In this document: in pieces, positions 1-9,231 of the stretch | How positions within the stretch are numbered: position 1 is the first letter of the stretch | Layout of the letters: the number at the start of each line of letters is the position of its first letter | Source of the DNA: Oscillospiraceae bacterium | GTDB lineage: Bacteria; Bacillota; Clostridia; UBA1212 | NCBI GenBank assembly: GCA_015069195.1 | Contig: SVJA01000003.1 | Location: forward strand, 62,001 to 126,000 | Length of the DNA: 64,000 bases | Direction of reading: 5' to 3' | Position numbers and translations under genes: made by a program | The notes under the pieces: generated by a model | Told to the model about the DNA's origin: nothing | Seen by the model: only the letters and a program-made list of their open reading frames with translations | Database searches by the model: none

Positions 1-1
1 T

Positions 2-289
2 GAGTTAAATGAAGATATATTCTGGGTGAAAAGAATAATAGGACTTCCCGGTGATGTTATAGAGTTTTACGAGGGTAAAGTTTATCGAAACGGCGAGTTG
101 CTTGACGAGGGATATATATTTACTCAAGATGTTGAGAGTTACCCCAATGGTGAGCAGTTTGTTGTACAAGAGGGTTGTGTGTTTGTTATGGGTGACAACC
201 GTAACGAGAGCCTTGACAGTCGCAGTCTTGCCATGCATGATGAGCAAATCGCTATGGATCACATTGTCGGAAAATTGATAAGTAAATAG
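2..289 (+). CDS. lepB: Signal peptidase I, C-terminal part (5' end outside window)
   Basis: Membrane serine-lysine protease that removes signal peptides from exported proteins. The frame is open from the window edge, so the gene starts upstream; the in-frame GTG at 26 is internal. Two family boxes are visible: VKRIIGLPGD, holding the catalytic lysine, and GDNRNESLDSR (box E). The serine nucleophile and the N-terminal membrane anchor must lie before the window. A hairpin with a T-run follows the stop and is shared with the convergent glycan operon. Confidence 0.93.
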   Translation, partial: ELNEDIFWVKRIIGLPGDVIEFYEGKVYRNGELLDEGYIFTQDVESYPNGEQFVVQEGCVFVMGDNRNESLDSRSLAMHDEQIAMDHIVGKLISK

Positions 290-303
290 ATTTTCGTAAG
301 TAT

Positions 304-337
304 AAAAAAGAAGCTCTTTGAAAGGGGCTTCTTTTTT
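304..337. terminator. Bidirectional intrinsic terminator
   Basis: Inverted repeat AAAAAAGAAGC / GCTTCTTTTTT around a 12-nt loop, with T-runs on both strands. It sits between the converging signal peptidase gene and the last gene of the glycan operon. Confidence 0.85.
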
Positions 338-1541
338 AATCAGCAAACAGAAGTTTTAAATATTTATCGGTCATAACAGAGCAGTCGTACAGCGCGACTG
401 CTTTTTTTCTGCAGTCAAGTCCTATATCGGTTGTGCTTTTCTTATCGATTAAAATGCCGATAGCATCTATAATTTCTTCGTGATTCTGAGGGTTTACGAT
501 TATACCGACTTCGTTTGAAACAGCTTCGGGGCTTCCGCAAAGAGATGAACTGATTACGGGTGTACCACACGCAAGAGCTTCCGGTACTACGAGCGGGAAG
601 TTGTCTTCAAGAGATGCATTTATGAAAATATCTGCGGCGGAGTAAATTCCGACCATGTCTTCAAGATTCTCTGTTCTCGGTATTACCGTAAGATTGTCGC
701 ACAAAGCTGAGGAGCTGTCTATACCCGCACCGACGGTAACGAATTCATATTGTGGAAGTTTTTTTGCTAATTCTAAAAATAGATTCCATTGCTTTCGACC
801 ATCCCAGATGCTTGCTACACCGAGAATAATTTTTTTACCGTTATTTAAGCCGTACTTGTTTTTTACATTTTCTGTTTCTATGGCATCTGTCGGTATGAAT
901 TTTCTCGTATCAATTCCGTTATTTATGATATGAATAGGATTGTTTCCGATAAAAGAACCTCTTGCGAGCTCTGCAAGCCATTTTGATGGACTTATAAATG
1001 TTATATCGTTGCGATGGCAAAAAAGTGCCTTTTTGTGGTTATATTCCTTGTTTGATGTATCAATGAGTGTCTTAGGGTATTCGTTTTTACAGGTTTTACA
1101 ATTTTTACATTGACTTTGGTATTTTTTACAATCTGTTTTTGAAAAATATGCACAACCGCCCGTGAACGGCCAACAATCATGTAGTGTCCAGAAAATTTTT
1201 GCACTGCAGTTATTTAAATAATCAAAAAGTATATCGAGATTGATATAATAACCATGTATATTATGCAAGAGAATTACATCGGGATTTATTTCTTTAAGCC
1301 TGCCCACAAGCTTTTTTGTGGCTTGTTTGCTTCCGTGCCCGTTTTTTCCGAGTCTTGCCATGGCGGCATGTGTATAGGTGTCAAGAGGGGAGCCTGTCTT
1401 TTCACAATTTTCGTAATCCTTTGTTTTCCGACCGCAAAAAAGCAGTGCATCATGACCTGCTGCCAATGATGCCTGCTGAATTGACATAGCTATATTACCT
1501 GTACTTCCGTAATCGGAAACATTTATCTGGACTAATTTCAC
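336..1541 (-). CDS. GT4-type glycosyltransferase of a surface-glycan operon
   Basis: A 401-residue glycosyltransferase with the GT-B fold pattern. The N-terminus MKLVQINVSDYGSTGNIA, the SPSKWLAELA segment, NNGIDTRKF and the C-terminal PEALACGTPVISSSLCGSPE donor-binding region are typical of family 4. A cysteine cluster in the acceptor half (GGCAYFSKTDC then QCKNCKTC, about residues 127-150) recurs in related capsule enzymes. It is the last gene of a minus-strand operon and overlaps the preceding gene by 4 bp, so translation is probably coupled. It should transfer a nucleotide-activated sugar to a lipid-linked oligosaccharide; donor and linkage cannot be told from sequence. Confidence 0.85.
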   Translation of the reverse strand: MKLVQINVSDYGSTGNIAMSIQQASLAAGHDALLFCGRKTKDYENCEKTGSPLDTYTHAAMARLGKNGHGSKQATKKLVGRLKEINPDVILLHNIHGYYINLDILFDYLNNCSAKIFWTLHDCWPFTGGCAYFSKTDCKKYQSQCKNCKTCKNEYPKTLIDTSNKEYNHKKALFCHRNDITFISPSKWLAELARGSFIGNNPIHIINNGIDTRKFIPTDAIETENVKNKYGLNNGKKIILGVASIWDGRKQWNLFLELAKKLPQYEFVTVGAGIDSSSALCDNLTVIPRTENLEDMVGIYSAADIFINASLEDNFPLVVPEALACGTPVISSSLCGSPEAVSNEVGIIVNPQNHEEIIDAIGILIDKKSTTDIGLDCRKKAVALYDCSVMTDKYLKLLFAD

Positions 1542-2563
1542 TTATTGCTCCACTCCGCAAGTTCGTTTCGGATATATTCGAGTTCAAGAAGTTTAGCTTT
1601 AACTTCTTCGACTCCCAAAAGTTCTGTATTGTTCGAGTTAAACTCTGTAAGGTTTGACCGTTTAACGTCACCTTTGACCACGTATTTGTCATAGTTGAGG
1701 TCACGTGCGTCGGCGGGAACACGGTAGAACTTTCCACAGTCGATTGAGTTTGCACATTCTTCGTTTGTGAGAAGTGTTTCGTACATTTTCTCACCGTGTC
1801 GTATACCGATAACTTTTATTTCGTTGTCTGCGTGGAAAAGTTCTTTTACAGCCTGCGCCAATACTTCGATGGTGCAAGCAGGTGCTTTCTGAACCATAAT
1901 ATCGCCTGTTTGGGCATTTTCAAAAGCGTAAAGAACTAATTCTACTGCTTCTTCCAAACTCATGATAAAACGTGTCATTTTAGGCTCTGTAACGGTGAGC
2001 GGTTTGCCTGACTTTATCTGGTCTATGAAAAGAGGAATAACCGAACCTCTTGAACACATAACATTTCCGTAACGAGTACCGCAAATCAATGTTTTATCAG
2101 GAGGAACAGTCTTGGATTTTGCGACAAAAACTTTCTCCATCATAGCTTTGCTTGTGCCCATGGCATTAACCGGATAAGCCGCTTTGTCAGTAGAAAGACA
2201 GATGACTTTCTTTACACCTGCATCTATAGCTGCGGTCAAAACGTTTTCAGTACCGAGAACGTTGGTTTTAACCGCCTCGATAGGGAAGAACTCACAGCTC
2301 GGAACTTGCTTAAGTGCAGCTGCGTGGAAAACATAATCAACACCGTGCATAGCGTTCCTTACGCTCTGTATATCTCTTACGTCGCCGAGATAATATTTAA
2401 TCTTATCATTTTGATAAGAGTGGCGCATATCGTCCTGTTTCTTTTCGTCACGAGAGAATATACGAATTTCTTTTATGTCGGTATTTAAAAATCTATTAAG
2501 AACAGCACCGCCGAATGAGCCTGTACCACCTGTTATCAATAATATCTTTCCGTCAAAGTTCAT
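1538..2563 (-). CDS. CapE/FnlA-type UDP-GlcNAc 4,6-dehydratase (SDR family)
   Basis: A 341-residue extended short-chain dehydrogenase/reductase. The NAD-binding TGGTGSFG motif lies at residues 11-18 and the STDKAAYPVNAMGTSK segment at about 124-139. The Tyr of the usual YxxxK is Met135 here (Lys139 retained), the arrangement I recall for CapE. CapE/FnlA enzymes act on UDP-GlcNAc in the first step to UDP-N-acetyl-L-fucosamine. The usual partners CapF/FnlB and CapG/FnlC are not in the window, so the final sugar is uncertain. It overlaps both operon neighbours by 4 bp. Confidence 0.85.
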   Translation of the reverse strand: MNFDGKILLITGGTGSFGGAVLNRFLNTDIKEIRIFSRDEKKQDDMRHSYQNDKIKYYLGDVRDIQSVRNAMHGVDYVFHAAALKQVPSCEFFPIEAVKTNVLGTENVLTAAIDAGVKKVICLSTDKAAYPVNAMGTSKAMMEKVFVAKSKTVPPDKTLICGTRYGNVMCSRGSVIPLFIDQIKSGKPLTVTEPKMTRFIMSLEEAVELVLYAFENAQTGDIMVQKAPACTIEVLAQAVKELFHADNEIKVIGIRHGEKMYETLLTNEECANSIDCGKFYRVPADARDLNYDKYVVKGDVKRSNLTEFNSNNTELLGVEEVKAKLLELEYIRNELAEWSNK

Positions 2564-3780
2564 ATTTTTTCGATAACCTCCTCAAGTAAATCCATGAGTT
2601 TTTCTTTTTTATAATTTGTTTCAAAATATGACAAGGCGTTTTCTTTCATAGAATTTCTCTCGTCAACACTTCTATTATACATATTAATTGCAATTTCCGC
2701 CAGCTTTTTCGGATTTTCTGCTTCGCAGGCAAGTCCTGCACCGGATTTTTCAACAATAGTTGCACCTTCACCGCTACAACTAGCAATAACCGGTATTCCA
2801 CAAGCGAAGTACGACTGGATTTTTGCCGGCAACGTAATATTGAGTAGCGGCATATCCTTTAATACCAAAAGCGCCGTATCGCAAAGCGACAAGTATTTGC
2901 AAACTTCTTCCGCCGGTTTTCTCCCGATAAAGAAAATATTTTTATCAACCAATCCAAGCTCCTCGGCCCTGCTGCGGATATGAGCCTCGTCGCGACCGCC
3001 GCCCATAAATACCCAATTCACATCCGGACATTCGAGTGCCGTCACGGCGGCGGATTCTATCGCCGTTTCAAGTTTCTGTGCCTCTCCGAAATTACCGGTG
3101 TAAATAATATTAAAGCCCTTCGGTAATTCATTTCGTATTTCATCTGAGGCTGAAACCGTAACCGGCTTATAAAAATCTTCTGCGTATTGAGGCCAAAAAA
3201 TAACTTTTTCGGCGGGAGTACCTGATTTTACTATGGAGTCTTTGAATGATTCAGACGTAATAAGAATCTTTGCCGATGCATTGTAAACTTTTTTTGTGAG
3301 ATACTTTATGTATGAAAAAATCGGTCCGCTTTTTATGCCTGTCATTTCGGCAAGACTTTCGGGCCACAAATCAAGAACGTAAGTATACATAGGAATCTTT
3401 TGCTTTTTTGAAACTTTTATACCGGGGAACGCCATAAAGACCGGTGAGAGCTGATACACGAAAACACAGTCGAATTTCTCTGCTTTCGCAAGCTCTTTTG
3501 CTTTTTTACATCCTTTGAACCAAAACGAAAAATAGTTGAGAATGAGTTGTTTTTTCGAATTTCCTCTGGGGATAATATCGGTGTTGTAAATTGTCACACC
3601 GTTATATGTGCGCGGATTTTTGAAACAATCTTCGTATCCGTCAAATACTTTGCCGGCGGGGTAGTTCGGAATGCCTGTGAGAACGGAAACCTTGTGACCT
3701 CTTTTTACAAGTTCGGTACAAATATCATTTATTCTGAATGTTTCCGGATAAAAATGCTGGCACACAACAAGAATATTCAC
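2560..3780 (-). CDS. WbuB-like family 4 glycosyltransferase
   Basis: A 406-residue GT-B glycosyltransferase. The N-terminus MNILVVCQHFYPETFRIND, the NYPAGKVFDGYE segment and the middle IIYTGNFGEAQ motif at the second Rossmann domain are typical of the WbuB group, which adds an N-acetylfucosamine-type sugar to lipid-linked O-antigen or capsule intermediates. The next gene encodes a CapE/FnlA-type enzyme, which fits such a sugar. It is the second gene of the operon, 20 bp after the sugar transferase. Acceptor and linkage are inferred from relatives only. Confidence 0.85.
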   Translation of the reverse strand: MNILVVCQHFYPETFRINDICTELVKRGHKVSVLTGIPNYPAGKVFDGYEDCFKNPRTYNGVTIYNTDIIPRGNSKKQLILNYFSFWFKGCKKAKELAKAEKFDCVFVYQLSPVFMAFPGIKVSKKQKIPMYTYVLDLWPESLAEMTGIKSGPIFSYIKYLTKKVYNASAKILITSESFKDSIVKSGTPAEKVIFWPQYAEDFYKPVTVSASDEIRNELPKGFNIIYTGNFGEAQKLETAIESAAVTALECPDVNWVFMGGGRDEAHIRSRAEELGLVDKNIFFIGRKPAEEVCKYLSLCDTALLVLKDMPLLNITLPAKIQSYFACGIPVIASCSGEGATIVEKSGAGLACEAENPKKLAEIAINMYNRSVDERNSMKENALSYFETNYKKEKLMDLLEEVIEKI

Positions 3781-3800
3781 AGACTGCCTCCTGGAATGTT

Positions 3801-4412
3801 TTATTTTTTGTCGTTTTTATTTTCTCTCATACCTTCGGTGATATTTCTGCCGGAAACAATAGCACCGAAAGACCCGAAAATAATTTTAAGATCAAACCAA
3901 AGACTACGATTTTTTACATACTCGCCGTCCATCTTAGCTTTTACAGTTATATCGACATCGTCTCTGCCGTTTATCTGAGCCCAACCCGTAAGACCGGGGC
4001 GAACAGAGTTTGCGCCGTATTTGTCACGCTCATCGGCAAGATCGAGCTGATTGTAAAGTGCAGGTCTGGGACCAATGAGAGACATATCTCCTTTTAAAAT
4101 ATTCAAGAACTGGGGAAGCTCATCAATGCTGGTACGTCTGATAAACTTACCGACTTTTGTGATATACGCATCAGCATGCTGAAGCTCATGTGTGGGCATA
4201 TCTTTCGGAGCTTCGGTAGACATAGAACGGAACTTGTAGAGAACAAATTCTTTTCTGTCTTTTCCGATTCTGCGTTGTGTGAAAAATGAGCTGCCCTTTG
4301 AGTCACATTTTATAATGATAGCTATAATAAGCATCGGCAACCAACACACGAGAAGGAATACAACCGAAATAAAAATATCAAATATTCTTTTGAAAACATC
4401 ATAAATTTTCAT
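3801..4412 (-). CDS. Initiating undecaprenyl-phosphate sugar-phosphate transferase
   Basis: A 203-residue bacterial sugar transferase (PF02397 type). One hydrophobic membrane segment lies at about residues 12-34. The catalytic domain has KFRSM, LPQFLNILKGDMSLIGPRP and RPGLTGWAQINGR, all family hallmarks. The enzyme moves a sugar 1-phosphate from a UDP-sugar to undecaprenyl phosphate at the inner membrane face, which starts assembly of a repeat unit. The short form, without the long multi-membrane N-terminal part of WbaP, is common in Firmicutes. It is the first gene of the operon behind a good sigma-A promoter. Confidence 0.92.
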   Translation of the reverse strand: MKIYDVFKRIFDIFISVVFLLVCWLPMLIIAIIIKCDSKGSSFFTQRRIGKDRKEFVLYKFRSMSTEAPKDMPTHELQHADAYITKVGKFIRRTSIDELPQFLNILKGDMSLIGPRPALYNQLDLADERDKYGANSVRPGLTGWAQINGRDDVDITVKAKMDGEYVKNRSLWFDLKIIFGSFGAIVSGRNITEGMRENKNDKK

Positions 4413-4452
4413 TTAAAAAACCGTCTTCTTTCATACCCGCAAATATAAAGAA

Positions 4453-4481
4453 ATTTTACTATTATTCTATCCAAAAGTCAA
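4453..4481 (-). promoter_or_regulatory. Sigma-A promoter of the glycan operon
   Basis: On the minus strand TTGACT (4481-4476), a 17-bp spacer and TAAAAT (4458-4453) stand about 45 bp upstream of the sugar transferase start. Confidence 0.65.
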
Positions 4482-4523
4482 TGTTACTGTGCATAAAACA
4501 GTGAAAAAACGCTATATTTATTG

Positions 4524-4552
4524 TTGCGATAAAAAATCCCGTGTGATAATAT
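4524..4552 (+). promoter_or_regulatory. Promoter of tRNA-Arg
   Basis: TTGCGA (4524-4529), 17-bp spacer, TAATAT (4547-4552), ending 25 bp before the mature tRNA 5' end. Confidence 0.6.
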
Positions 4553-4577
4553 TTTCTATGTAATGTTTTGCTGATTT

Positions 4578-4649
4578 GTCCCGGTGGTCCAATGGATACG
4601 ATAACAGACTCCGACTCTGTTGATATGGGTTCGATTCCCGTCCGGGATG
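4578..4649 (+). tRNA. tRNA-Arg (anticodon CCG)
   Basis: The acceptor stem GTCCCGG pairs with CCGGGAT (one G-U pair). The anticodon stem ACAGA/TCTGT encloses the loop CTCCGAC, giving anticodon CCG, which reads CGG. The T-loop GGTTCGATTCC is canonical. CCA is not encoded. A terminator follows directly. Confidence 0.95.
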
Positions 4650-4656
4650 GTAAAAG

Positions 4657-4695
4657 AAGCGGTCGAAATCTTTTGATTTCAACCGCTTAAATTTT
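4657..4695 (+). terminator. Terminator of tRNA-Arg
   Basis: A 14-bp stem (AAGCGGT...ACCGCTT with GAAATC/GATTTC) around a TTTT loop, then AAATTTTTG. It can also serve the converging YerC-like gene. Confidence 0.8.
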
Positions 4696-4710
4696 TGCCG
4701 TGCAAAAATA

Positions 4711-5004
4711 TTATTTGTCTCCTAATACAAGATTATAACCTCCTGTACCGTAACGGATACATTTGTTTACTCTGGCAATCGTCGCCGTAGAGGCTCCTGT
4801 TTTTGCGGCGATAGTGCTGAAAGTCTTTCCCTCCTTCAACATTTTTGCTACTTCAAGTCTCTGCGTGATGGAAAATAATTCATTTATTGTACATATATCT
4901 TCAAAGAAACGGTAGCAATCTTCCTTTGTTTTGAGCGAAAGTACCGCGTCGAAAAATGCATCTGTTTCTTCATTTTTTATAGGGCTGTTATCTATTTCTT
5001 TCAA
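4711..5004 (-). CDS. YerC/YecD-family TrpR-related DNA-binding protein
   Basis: A 97-residue protein of the TrpR-like superfamily. The segment TNELFSITQRLEVAKMLKEG followed by TFSTIAAKTGASTATIARV is a helix-turn-helix of the YerC type, ending in the usual RCIRYG-like stretch (KCIRYGTGGYNLVL). In other Firmicutes yerC is often near pcrA-ligA; here it stands alone, divergent from the Tad cluster. No evidence of tryptophan binding. It presumably regulates transcription; targets are unknown. Confidence 0.87.
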   Translation of the reverse strand: MKEIDNSPIKNEETDAFFDAVLSLKTKEDCYRFFEDICTINELFSITQRLEVAKMLKEGKTFSTIAAKTGASTATIARVNKCIRYGTGGYNLVLGDK

Positions 5005-5237
5005 TTACATTCACCTTCCGTATAAGCAAGTAATAGTATTTTAATGCTTTATCTTGCTAAAGTCAAGAGATTGCGGTAACTATTTCTGATGTGATGATTT
5101 CTTATCCTCAAATTGTTTATCTTTTTTATTCGGAGTCGATAAATGTCGGTAACCGTCAATAAATATCGAGCTTAACAAATTGCATTTCGGTATTGTCGGC
5201 TGGTATCATTTTCTTACGGCAGGGAGGGGGTTTGTTG

Positions 5238-6389
5238 ATGGTAAGAAATTATCTGACTGATATGGTGAATGTACAACTTTCACAATTTCTGGATAGCGGA
5301 AAGGTGTACACTGACTTGGAGCTTTTGTCATTGATAGATGTATGTATTCAGAAAATCTCTGCGCGTGCAGATTTACTTGATTCTGAAAAAGATGAGCTTC
5401 GTACATCTGTGTTTAATCTAAGACGCAAATTCGGGATTATTCAGCCGTTGCTTGATGATCCGGAGATAAATGAAATTATGGTAAACGGTACGGATGCTGT
5501 GTTTGTTGAGAAAAACGGAGAGTTGATTCAGATGCCGATCAGATTTGAGAGCAGAGAGGATTTGTTTAATATCATTCAGTCCATGGCATCGTTTTCAAAC
5601 AGAAGTATAAATGAAAGTTCGCCTATCGTAGATGCACGGCTTGCAGACGGTTCGCGAGTGAATGCTGTACTTAATCCGACTGCGATAAACGGACCTGCTT
5701 TGACAATCAGAAAATTTTCAGAGAGATCATTTTCTATGGATGACTTTATAAAGAGCGGTACTCTGACACGCGATGAAGCGGATTTTTTAAAAAGTGCCGT
5801 AGAGGATGCTTGTAATATTTTTATTTCCGGTGGTACATCCAGCGGAAAGACCACTTTTTTGAATACTTTATCTCGTTATATTTCGGGAAAAGACAGAGTT
5901 ATTGTCATAGAGGATTCTTCCGAACTACGATTGTCCGTCCCGAATATTGTAAGGTTGGAAACCAGATTACAAAATTCGGAAGGTAAGGGTGCTATTTCTA
6001 TGCGGAAGTTGATAAAAACGGCACTCAGAATGCGCCCTGACAGAATAATTGTAGGCGAGGTGCGTGATGAGAGTGCCTTAGATATGATACAGGCTTTGTG
6101 TACGGGGCATGACGGCTCAATGTCTACTGCACATGCAAATTCGGCGGAAGATGTATTACTTAGGCTTGAAACTATGGCACTGTGGGAAGGACATGTCAGC
6201 GCAGAGGCGATTCGAAGGCAAATTGCTTCCGGGGTGGATATTGTTGTTCATTTGGAGCGCGGCAGAGACATGCGCAGATATGTGCGAGAGATAATTCAGA
6301 TAGACGCTTTTGAGAACGGTAGTATAGTGACTCATCCTATCTTCTTTGATAGAGAAAAGATAGGTGATTTCCGTGTGAAAAGGAGATGA
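5238..6389 (+). CDS. cpaF: CpaF/TadA-type secretion ATPase of a Tad pilus
   Basis: The ATPase that powers assembly of Flp/Tad pili from the cytoplasmic face. The 383-residue protein has Walker A GGTSSGKTTF at about residue 198 and the Walker B region RIIVGEVRDESALDM near 269, followed by the GHDGSMSTAHAN His-box segment. The start is set at ATG 5238, 7 nt after AGGGAGGGGG; an in-frame upstream start at 5193 has no comparable site. It is the first gene of the pilus cluster; the next gene begins 5 bp after its stop. The N-terminal part is short compared with proteobacterial CpaF. Confidence 0.93.
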   Translation: MVRNYLTDMVNVQLSQFLDSGKVYTDLELLSLIDVCIQKISARADLLDSEKDELRTSVFNLRRKFGIIQPLLDDPEINEIMVNGTDAVFVEKNGELIQMPIRFESREDLFNIIQSMASFSNRSINESSPIVDARLADGSRVNAVLNPTAINGPALTIRKFSERSFSMDDFIKSGTLTRDEADFLKSAVEDACNIFISGGTSSGKTTFLNTLSRYISGKDRVIVIEDSSELRLSVPNIVRLETRLQNSEGKGAISMRKLIKTALRMRPDRIIVGEVRDESALDMIQALCTGHDGSMSTAHANSAEDVLLRLETMALWEGHVSAEAIRRQIASGVDIVVHLERGRDMRRYVREIIQIDAFENGSIVTHPIFFDREKIGDFRVKRR

Positions 6390-6393
6390 TTGA

Positions 6394-7152
6394 GTGGAAA
6401 AGGATAGTCGTAGTGAGAGGTACATAACTGATATTTATATTTCGTCGATGATACTCTTCTCAATTGTGTATACGATTGCCGTTGTTACTTATTTTTATTT
6501 CATATTAAGTGATTTGACACTCTGTTTTATCATTGCAGGCATTTTATTTCCGTATGCACTTGTGACTTACAGGAGATATGCTGCTTTACAGAAAGTAAAA
6601 AAAATCGAAAACCAGTTTGCCGAAGCACTTCGGTTCATATCATCATCGCTTTCTGCCGGAATGACGATAGAGAACAGTTTTTACGAATTTGTGTCTAAAT
6701 CTGATACATACAGCAGACGGGATTTGTCGATTATTTCCGAGGAGTTCAGGAAAATAACCGGACAGATGGACTTGCACATCGGATTGACGGATGCATTCGC
6801 CGATTTTGCAAAAAGAAGCGGGAGCAGTGATATAAAAGTTTTTTCTGTTGCACTTTCCGGAATATGCAGGACAGGTGGAGATTTGGTTGGTCTGGTTCGA
6901 AACACAGCATCATCGTTGAGGATAAAACGAGAGGCAGAGGATGAGATTGATTTGATTATATCCGGTCCTAAATATAATCATCGTATAATTACGGCTATGC
7001 CGCTTTTGATAATATTTATGATGCGTTTTATATCACCCGATTATATGAGTGCTTTGCACAGCGGGATAGGTAAGGTTGTGGCTGTTGTGTCTGCTGTTGT
7101 TATTATATTGTCATTTATTATCGGTAACAAACTGTCAGATATACAATTATGA
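6394..7152 (+). CDS. tadB: TadB-like pilus inner-membrane platform protein
   Basis: A 252-residue type II secretion F-domain protein (GTG start behind AAAAGGAGATGA). Two hydrophobic segments lie near residues 14-55 and two more at the C-terminus (about 198-245). The cytoplasmic domain between contains the recognisable QFAEALRFISSSLSAGMTIENSF motif pattern and an AFADFAKRSGSSDIKVF stretch. TadB and TadC form the membrane base on which CpaF acts. The protein is a little shorter than typical TadB. Confidence 0.85.
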   Translation: MEKDSRSERYITDIYISSMILFSIVYTIAVVTYFYFILSDLTLCFIIAGILFPYALVTYRRYAALQKVKKIENQFAEALRFISSSLSAGMTIENSFYEFVSKSDTYSRRDLSIISEEFRKITGQMDLHIGLTDAFADFAKRSGSSDIKVFSVALSGICRTGGDLVGLVRNTASSLRIKREAEDEIDLIISGPKYNHRIITAMPLLIIFMMRFISPDYMSALHSGIGKVVAVVSAVVIILSFIIGNKLSDIQL

Positions 7153-7165
7153 AAGGATGATGAAA

Positions 7166-7885
7166 ATGTTAAGCAAATATAATTTGTTTTTACAAAAGAA
7201 ATATTCTTTTTTGTACGGTGCTTCAGAGGGTAAGAGAATTATGATTATGCACCGAACCATGAAAATTGTTTTTATCGTAATTGTGATGTTCTTTTTTATT
7301 ACAAAGGTTGTGATTATAGGTTTTGAATCAACGGATTTTGCGGCAATTTTGATGCTTTTACTTGTTGTTATTTTTTTGCCGGATTTTATGATTGCCAAAA
7401 AATTCGCTCAAAAGAAAGAGTGTCTTAAATATGGTTTGGCAGATTTCATGGACAGAACTGCAATACTTTTGGATTCCGGTATGCCTGTTTGGTCGGCGCT
7501 TATGTCTGTTGTACAGAATAGCGATAAAGCCGACCCGTTTGCTGCTGAAATGGAATATGCAGTGAAATCTTTTTCAGGTAAGGATAATTGTTTTTACAGA
7601 CCGGAAGAGTGTCTGGAACAGATGGCTGACCGTTGTTCGGTATTGATGGTCAGTTCTTTTGTTTCACTGATTATACAAAATTCAAGAAAAGGCAGTGATG
7701 AACTTGCTTCTATTCTTAAAGCACAGTCAGGAACTTTCAGGACAGAACAAAGAAATACTGCAAAAAAACGTGCAGAAGAAGCTTCCACATTGTTGCTTAT
7801 TCCGACTGCTCTTGTGTTTGCTGCTATATTGGCGATGGTAGCAACACCTGCTTTACTTACGGTTATAAACGGAATGTCCGTGTAG
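7166..7885 (+). CDS. tadC: TadC-like pilus inner-membrane platform protein
   Basis: A second T2SS F-domain protein, 239 residues from ATG 7166, which stands 8 nt after AAAGGA; in-frame ATGs at 7157 and 7160 are also possible. Two membrane segments lie near residues 28-75 and one to two at the C-terminus. The segment YGLADFMDRTAILLDSGMP resembles the TadC core. It lies 13 bp after tadB and before the pilin gene, the usual Tad order. Confidence 0.82.
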   Translation: MLSKYNLFLQKKYSFLYGASEGKRIMIMHRTMKIVFIVIVMFFFITKVVIIGFESTDFAAILMLLLVVIFLPDFMIAKKFAQKKECLKYGLADFMDRTAILLDSGMPVWSALMSVVQNSDKADPFAAEMEYAVKSFSGKDNCFYRPEECLEQMADRCSVLMVSSFVSLIIQNSRKGSDELASILKAQSGTFRTEQRNTAKKRAEEASTLLLIPTALVFAAILAMVATPALLTVINGMSV

Positions 7886-7924
7886 ATTTTTATTATGATA
7901 AACATTTTAAGGGAGGTTTACATT

Positions 7925-8128
7925 ATGAATTTATTAAGTTTAAATTATTTGAGATTTAAAAACTTTTTTAAATTGAACAAAAAAGGTATGGGTACGGTAG
8001 AGATTATTATAATAATAGCTGTGTTGGTTGCATTGGCGCTACTTTTCAAGACTTTTATACTTGATATGTCAGAAACTATTTTTGACAAAATTCGCGACAA
8101 GACAAATGCGGCAATCGATGATTTGTAA
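7925..8128 (+). CDS. Flp-type (type IVb) prepilin
   Basis: A 67-residue prepilin from ATG 7925, behind GGGAGG. A basic N-terminal leader ends in NKKG; cleavage after Gly21 leaves MGTVE with Glu26 at +5, as prepilin peptidase requires, followed by a strongly hydrophobic helix (IIIIIAVLVALALLF). The mature protein would have about 46 residues, typical for Flp. No prepilin peptidase (TadV/CpaA) is in the window, so it must be supplied from elsewhere. Confidence 0.88.
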   Translation: MNLLSLNYLRFKNFFKLNKKGMGTVEIIIIIAVLVALALLFKTFILDMSETIFDKIRDKTNAAIDDL

Positions 8129-8154
8129 AGTTTCAACAGAAAGGATCATCAGTT

Positions 8155-9231
8155 ATGGCTAATGAATTTTTTAAGTTGGGAGACAGAGATGTATCCGTGA
8201 AAATAAGCTGTGATAGAACGAAAAGCAGTATAGATGTTATCGGGGATTTCACTGCAACTGACGCTGTAAAAAAAGTCAAAGAAAGTTTTGCGGACACATA
8301 TTGTAAATTATTATTGACTCCTGATATTTCTTCAGTGCCGGGAGGATATGTGATGAATATCCACGGAAGGAAAAGTGTAAAAGACTGTATCTCGGAAAAG
8401 TATACTGTGACGTGCACTGATATTTTTCAAATTGCAAGAAATATAAAAGAACTCTATGATAAGTACGGACAGGTTGTTTTTTCGCAAATTATATTTGATT
8501 ATGCGGTGGTTTTTGTAAAACAAAACATAACTGATTTGGATTTTGTGTTTGTTCCGTTTTCGGACAAGGACGGAAAACGTTCTGATATGTGTGAGTTATT
8601 ACACATTTTGTTTATACATATGTCATTTTTTGATAACGAATCTGAGATAGCTGTTGCAGAATTAATAAAAAAGATACGCAAGTGGCAAGTCTCCGGATAT
8701 GATCAAATCGAATATCGTGAGTTTTCTGAATACATAGAAGGTTACTTATCACATGACAAGAAAAAACAAAAAGAAATCTTCTCGAAAGGTGGAACTTCGA
8801 TCAGACAGTTTTTTGGTAATTTCCAAGGTGAAGCGAAAAAACGCTCAAAACGATGTTTATGTATTTCAATTTTCTGCGATGAATCCGATAAAAACTATGT
8901 GTGTATGTATGATCCGCAAGAGGATTTGTTTTTTGTTGAAAATAAAATAGTCGGAGAGAAAAGATCCTATCCGTACAGCTTGAAAATAGGCAGAGAGAAA
9001 GCGTGGGCTGCTGTTTATGCAGATGATATGACTGTGAGCGGACGATTCGGCGAGATAGTTTGTACAAATAATAAGTTTATTCTTAACAGTTATTCTGCTG
9101 TCGATTCTGGAAATGACGGTTTATGCCAGCAAAATGATGCATATATTTTAAAGGACGGTCAAAAGATTAAAATCGGAAAGCGTTTATACACTGTTAAATT
9201 GCAAAGTCAAAGGTATCTGAGATACAGGTGA
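8155..9231 (+). CDS. FHA-domain protein of the Tad cluster
   Basis: A 358-residue cytoplasmic protein without signal peptide or membrane segment. The last 90 or so residues (YSLKIGREKAWAAVYADD...VSGRFGEIVC...DGQKIKIGKRLYTVKL) follow the strand pattern of a forkhead-associated domain, which usually binds phosphothreonine, although the canonical GR..S..H motif is degenerate. The N-terminal 230 residues resemble the uncharacterised region found before FHA domains in clostridial pilus clusters (DUF6382 type, from memory). It follows the pilin gene by 26 bp and may regulate pilus assembly. Confidence 0.65.
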   Translation: MANEFFKLGDRDVSVKISCDRTKSSIDVIGDFTATDAVKKVKESFADTYCKLLLTPDISSVPGGYVMNIHGRKSVKDCISEKYTVTCTDIFQIARNIKELYDKYGQVVFSQIIFDYAVVFVKQNITDLDFVFVPFSDKDGKRSDMCELLHILFIHMSFFDNESEIAVAELIKKIRKWQVSGYDQIEYREFSEYIEGYLSHDKKKQKEIFSKGGTSIRQFFGNFQGEAKKRSKRCLCISIFCDESDKNYVCMYDPQEDLFFVENKIVGEKRSYPYSLKIGREKAWAAVYADDMTVSGRFGEIVCTNNKFILNSYSAVDSGNDGLCQQNDAYILKDGQKIKIGKRLYTVKLQSQRYLRYR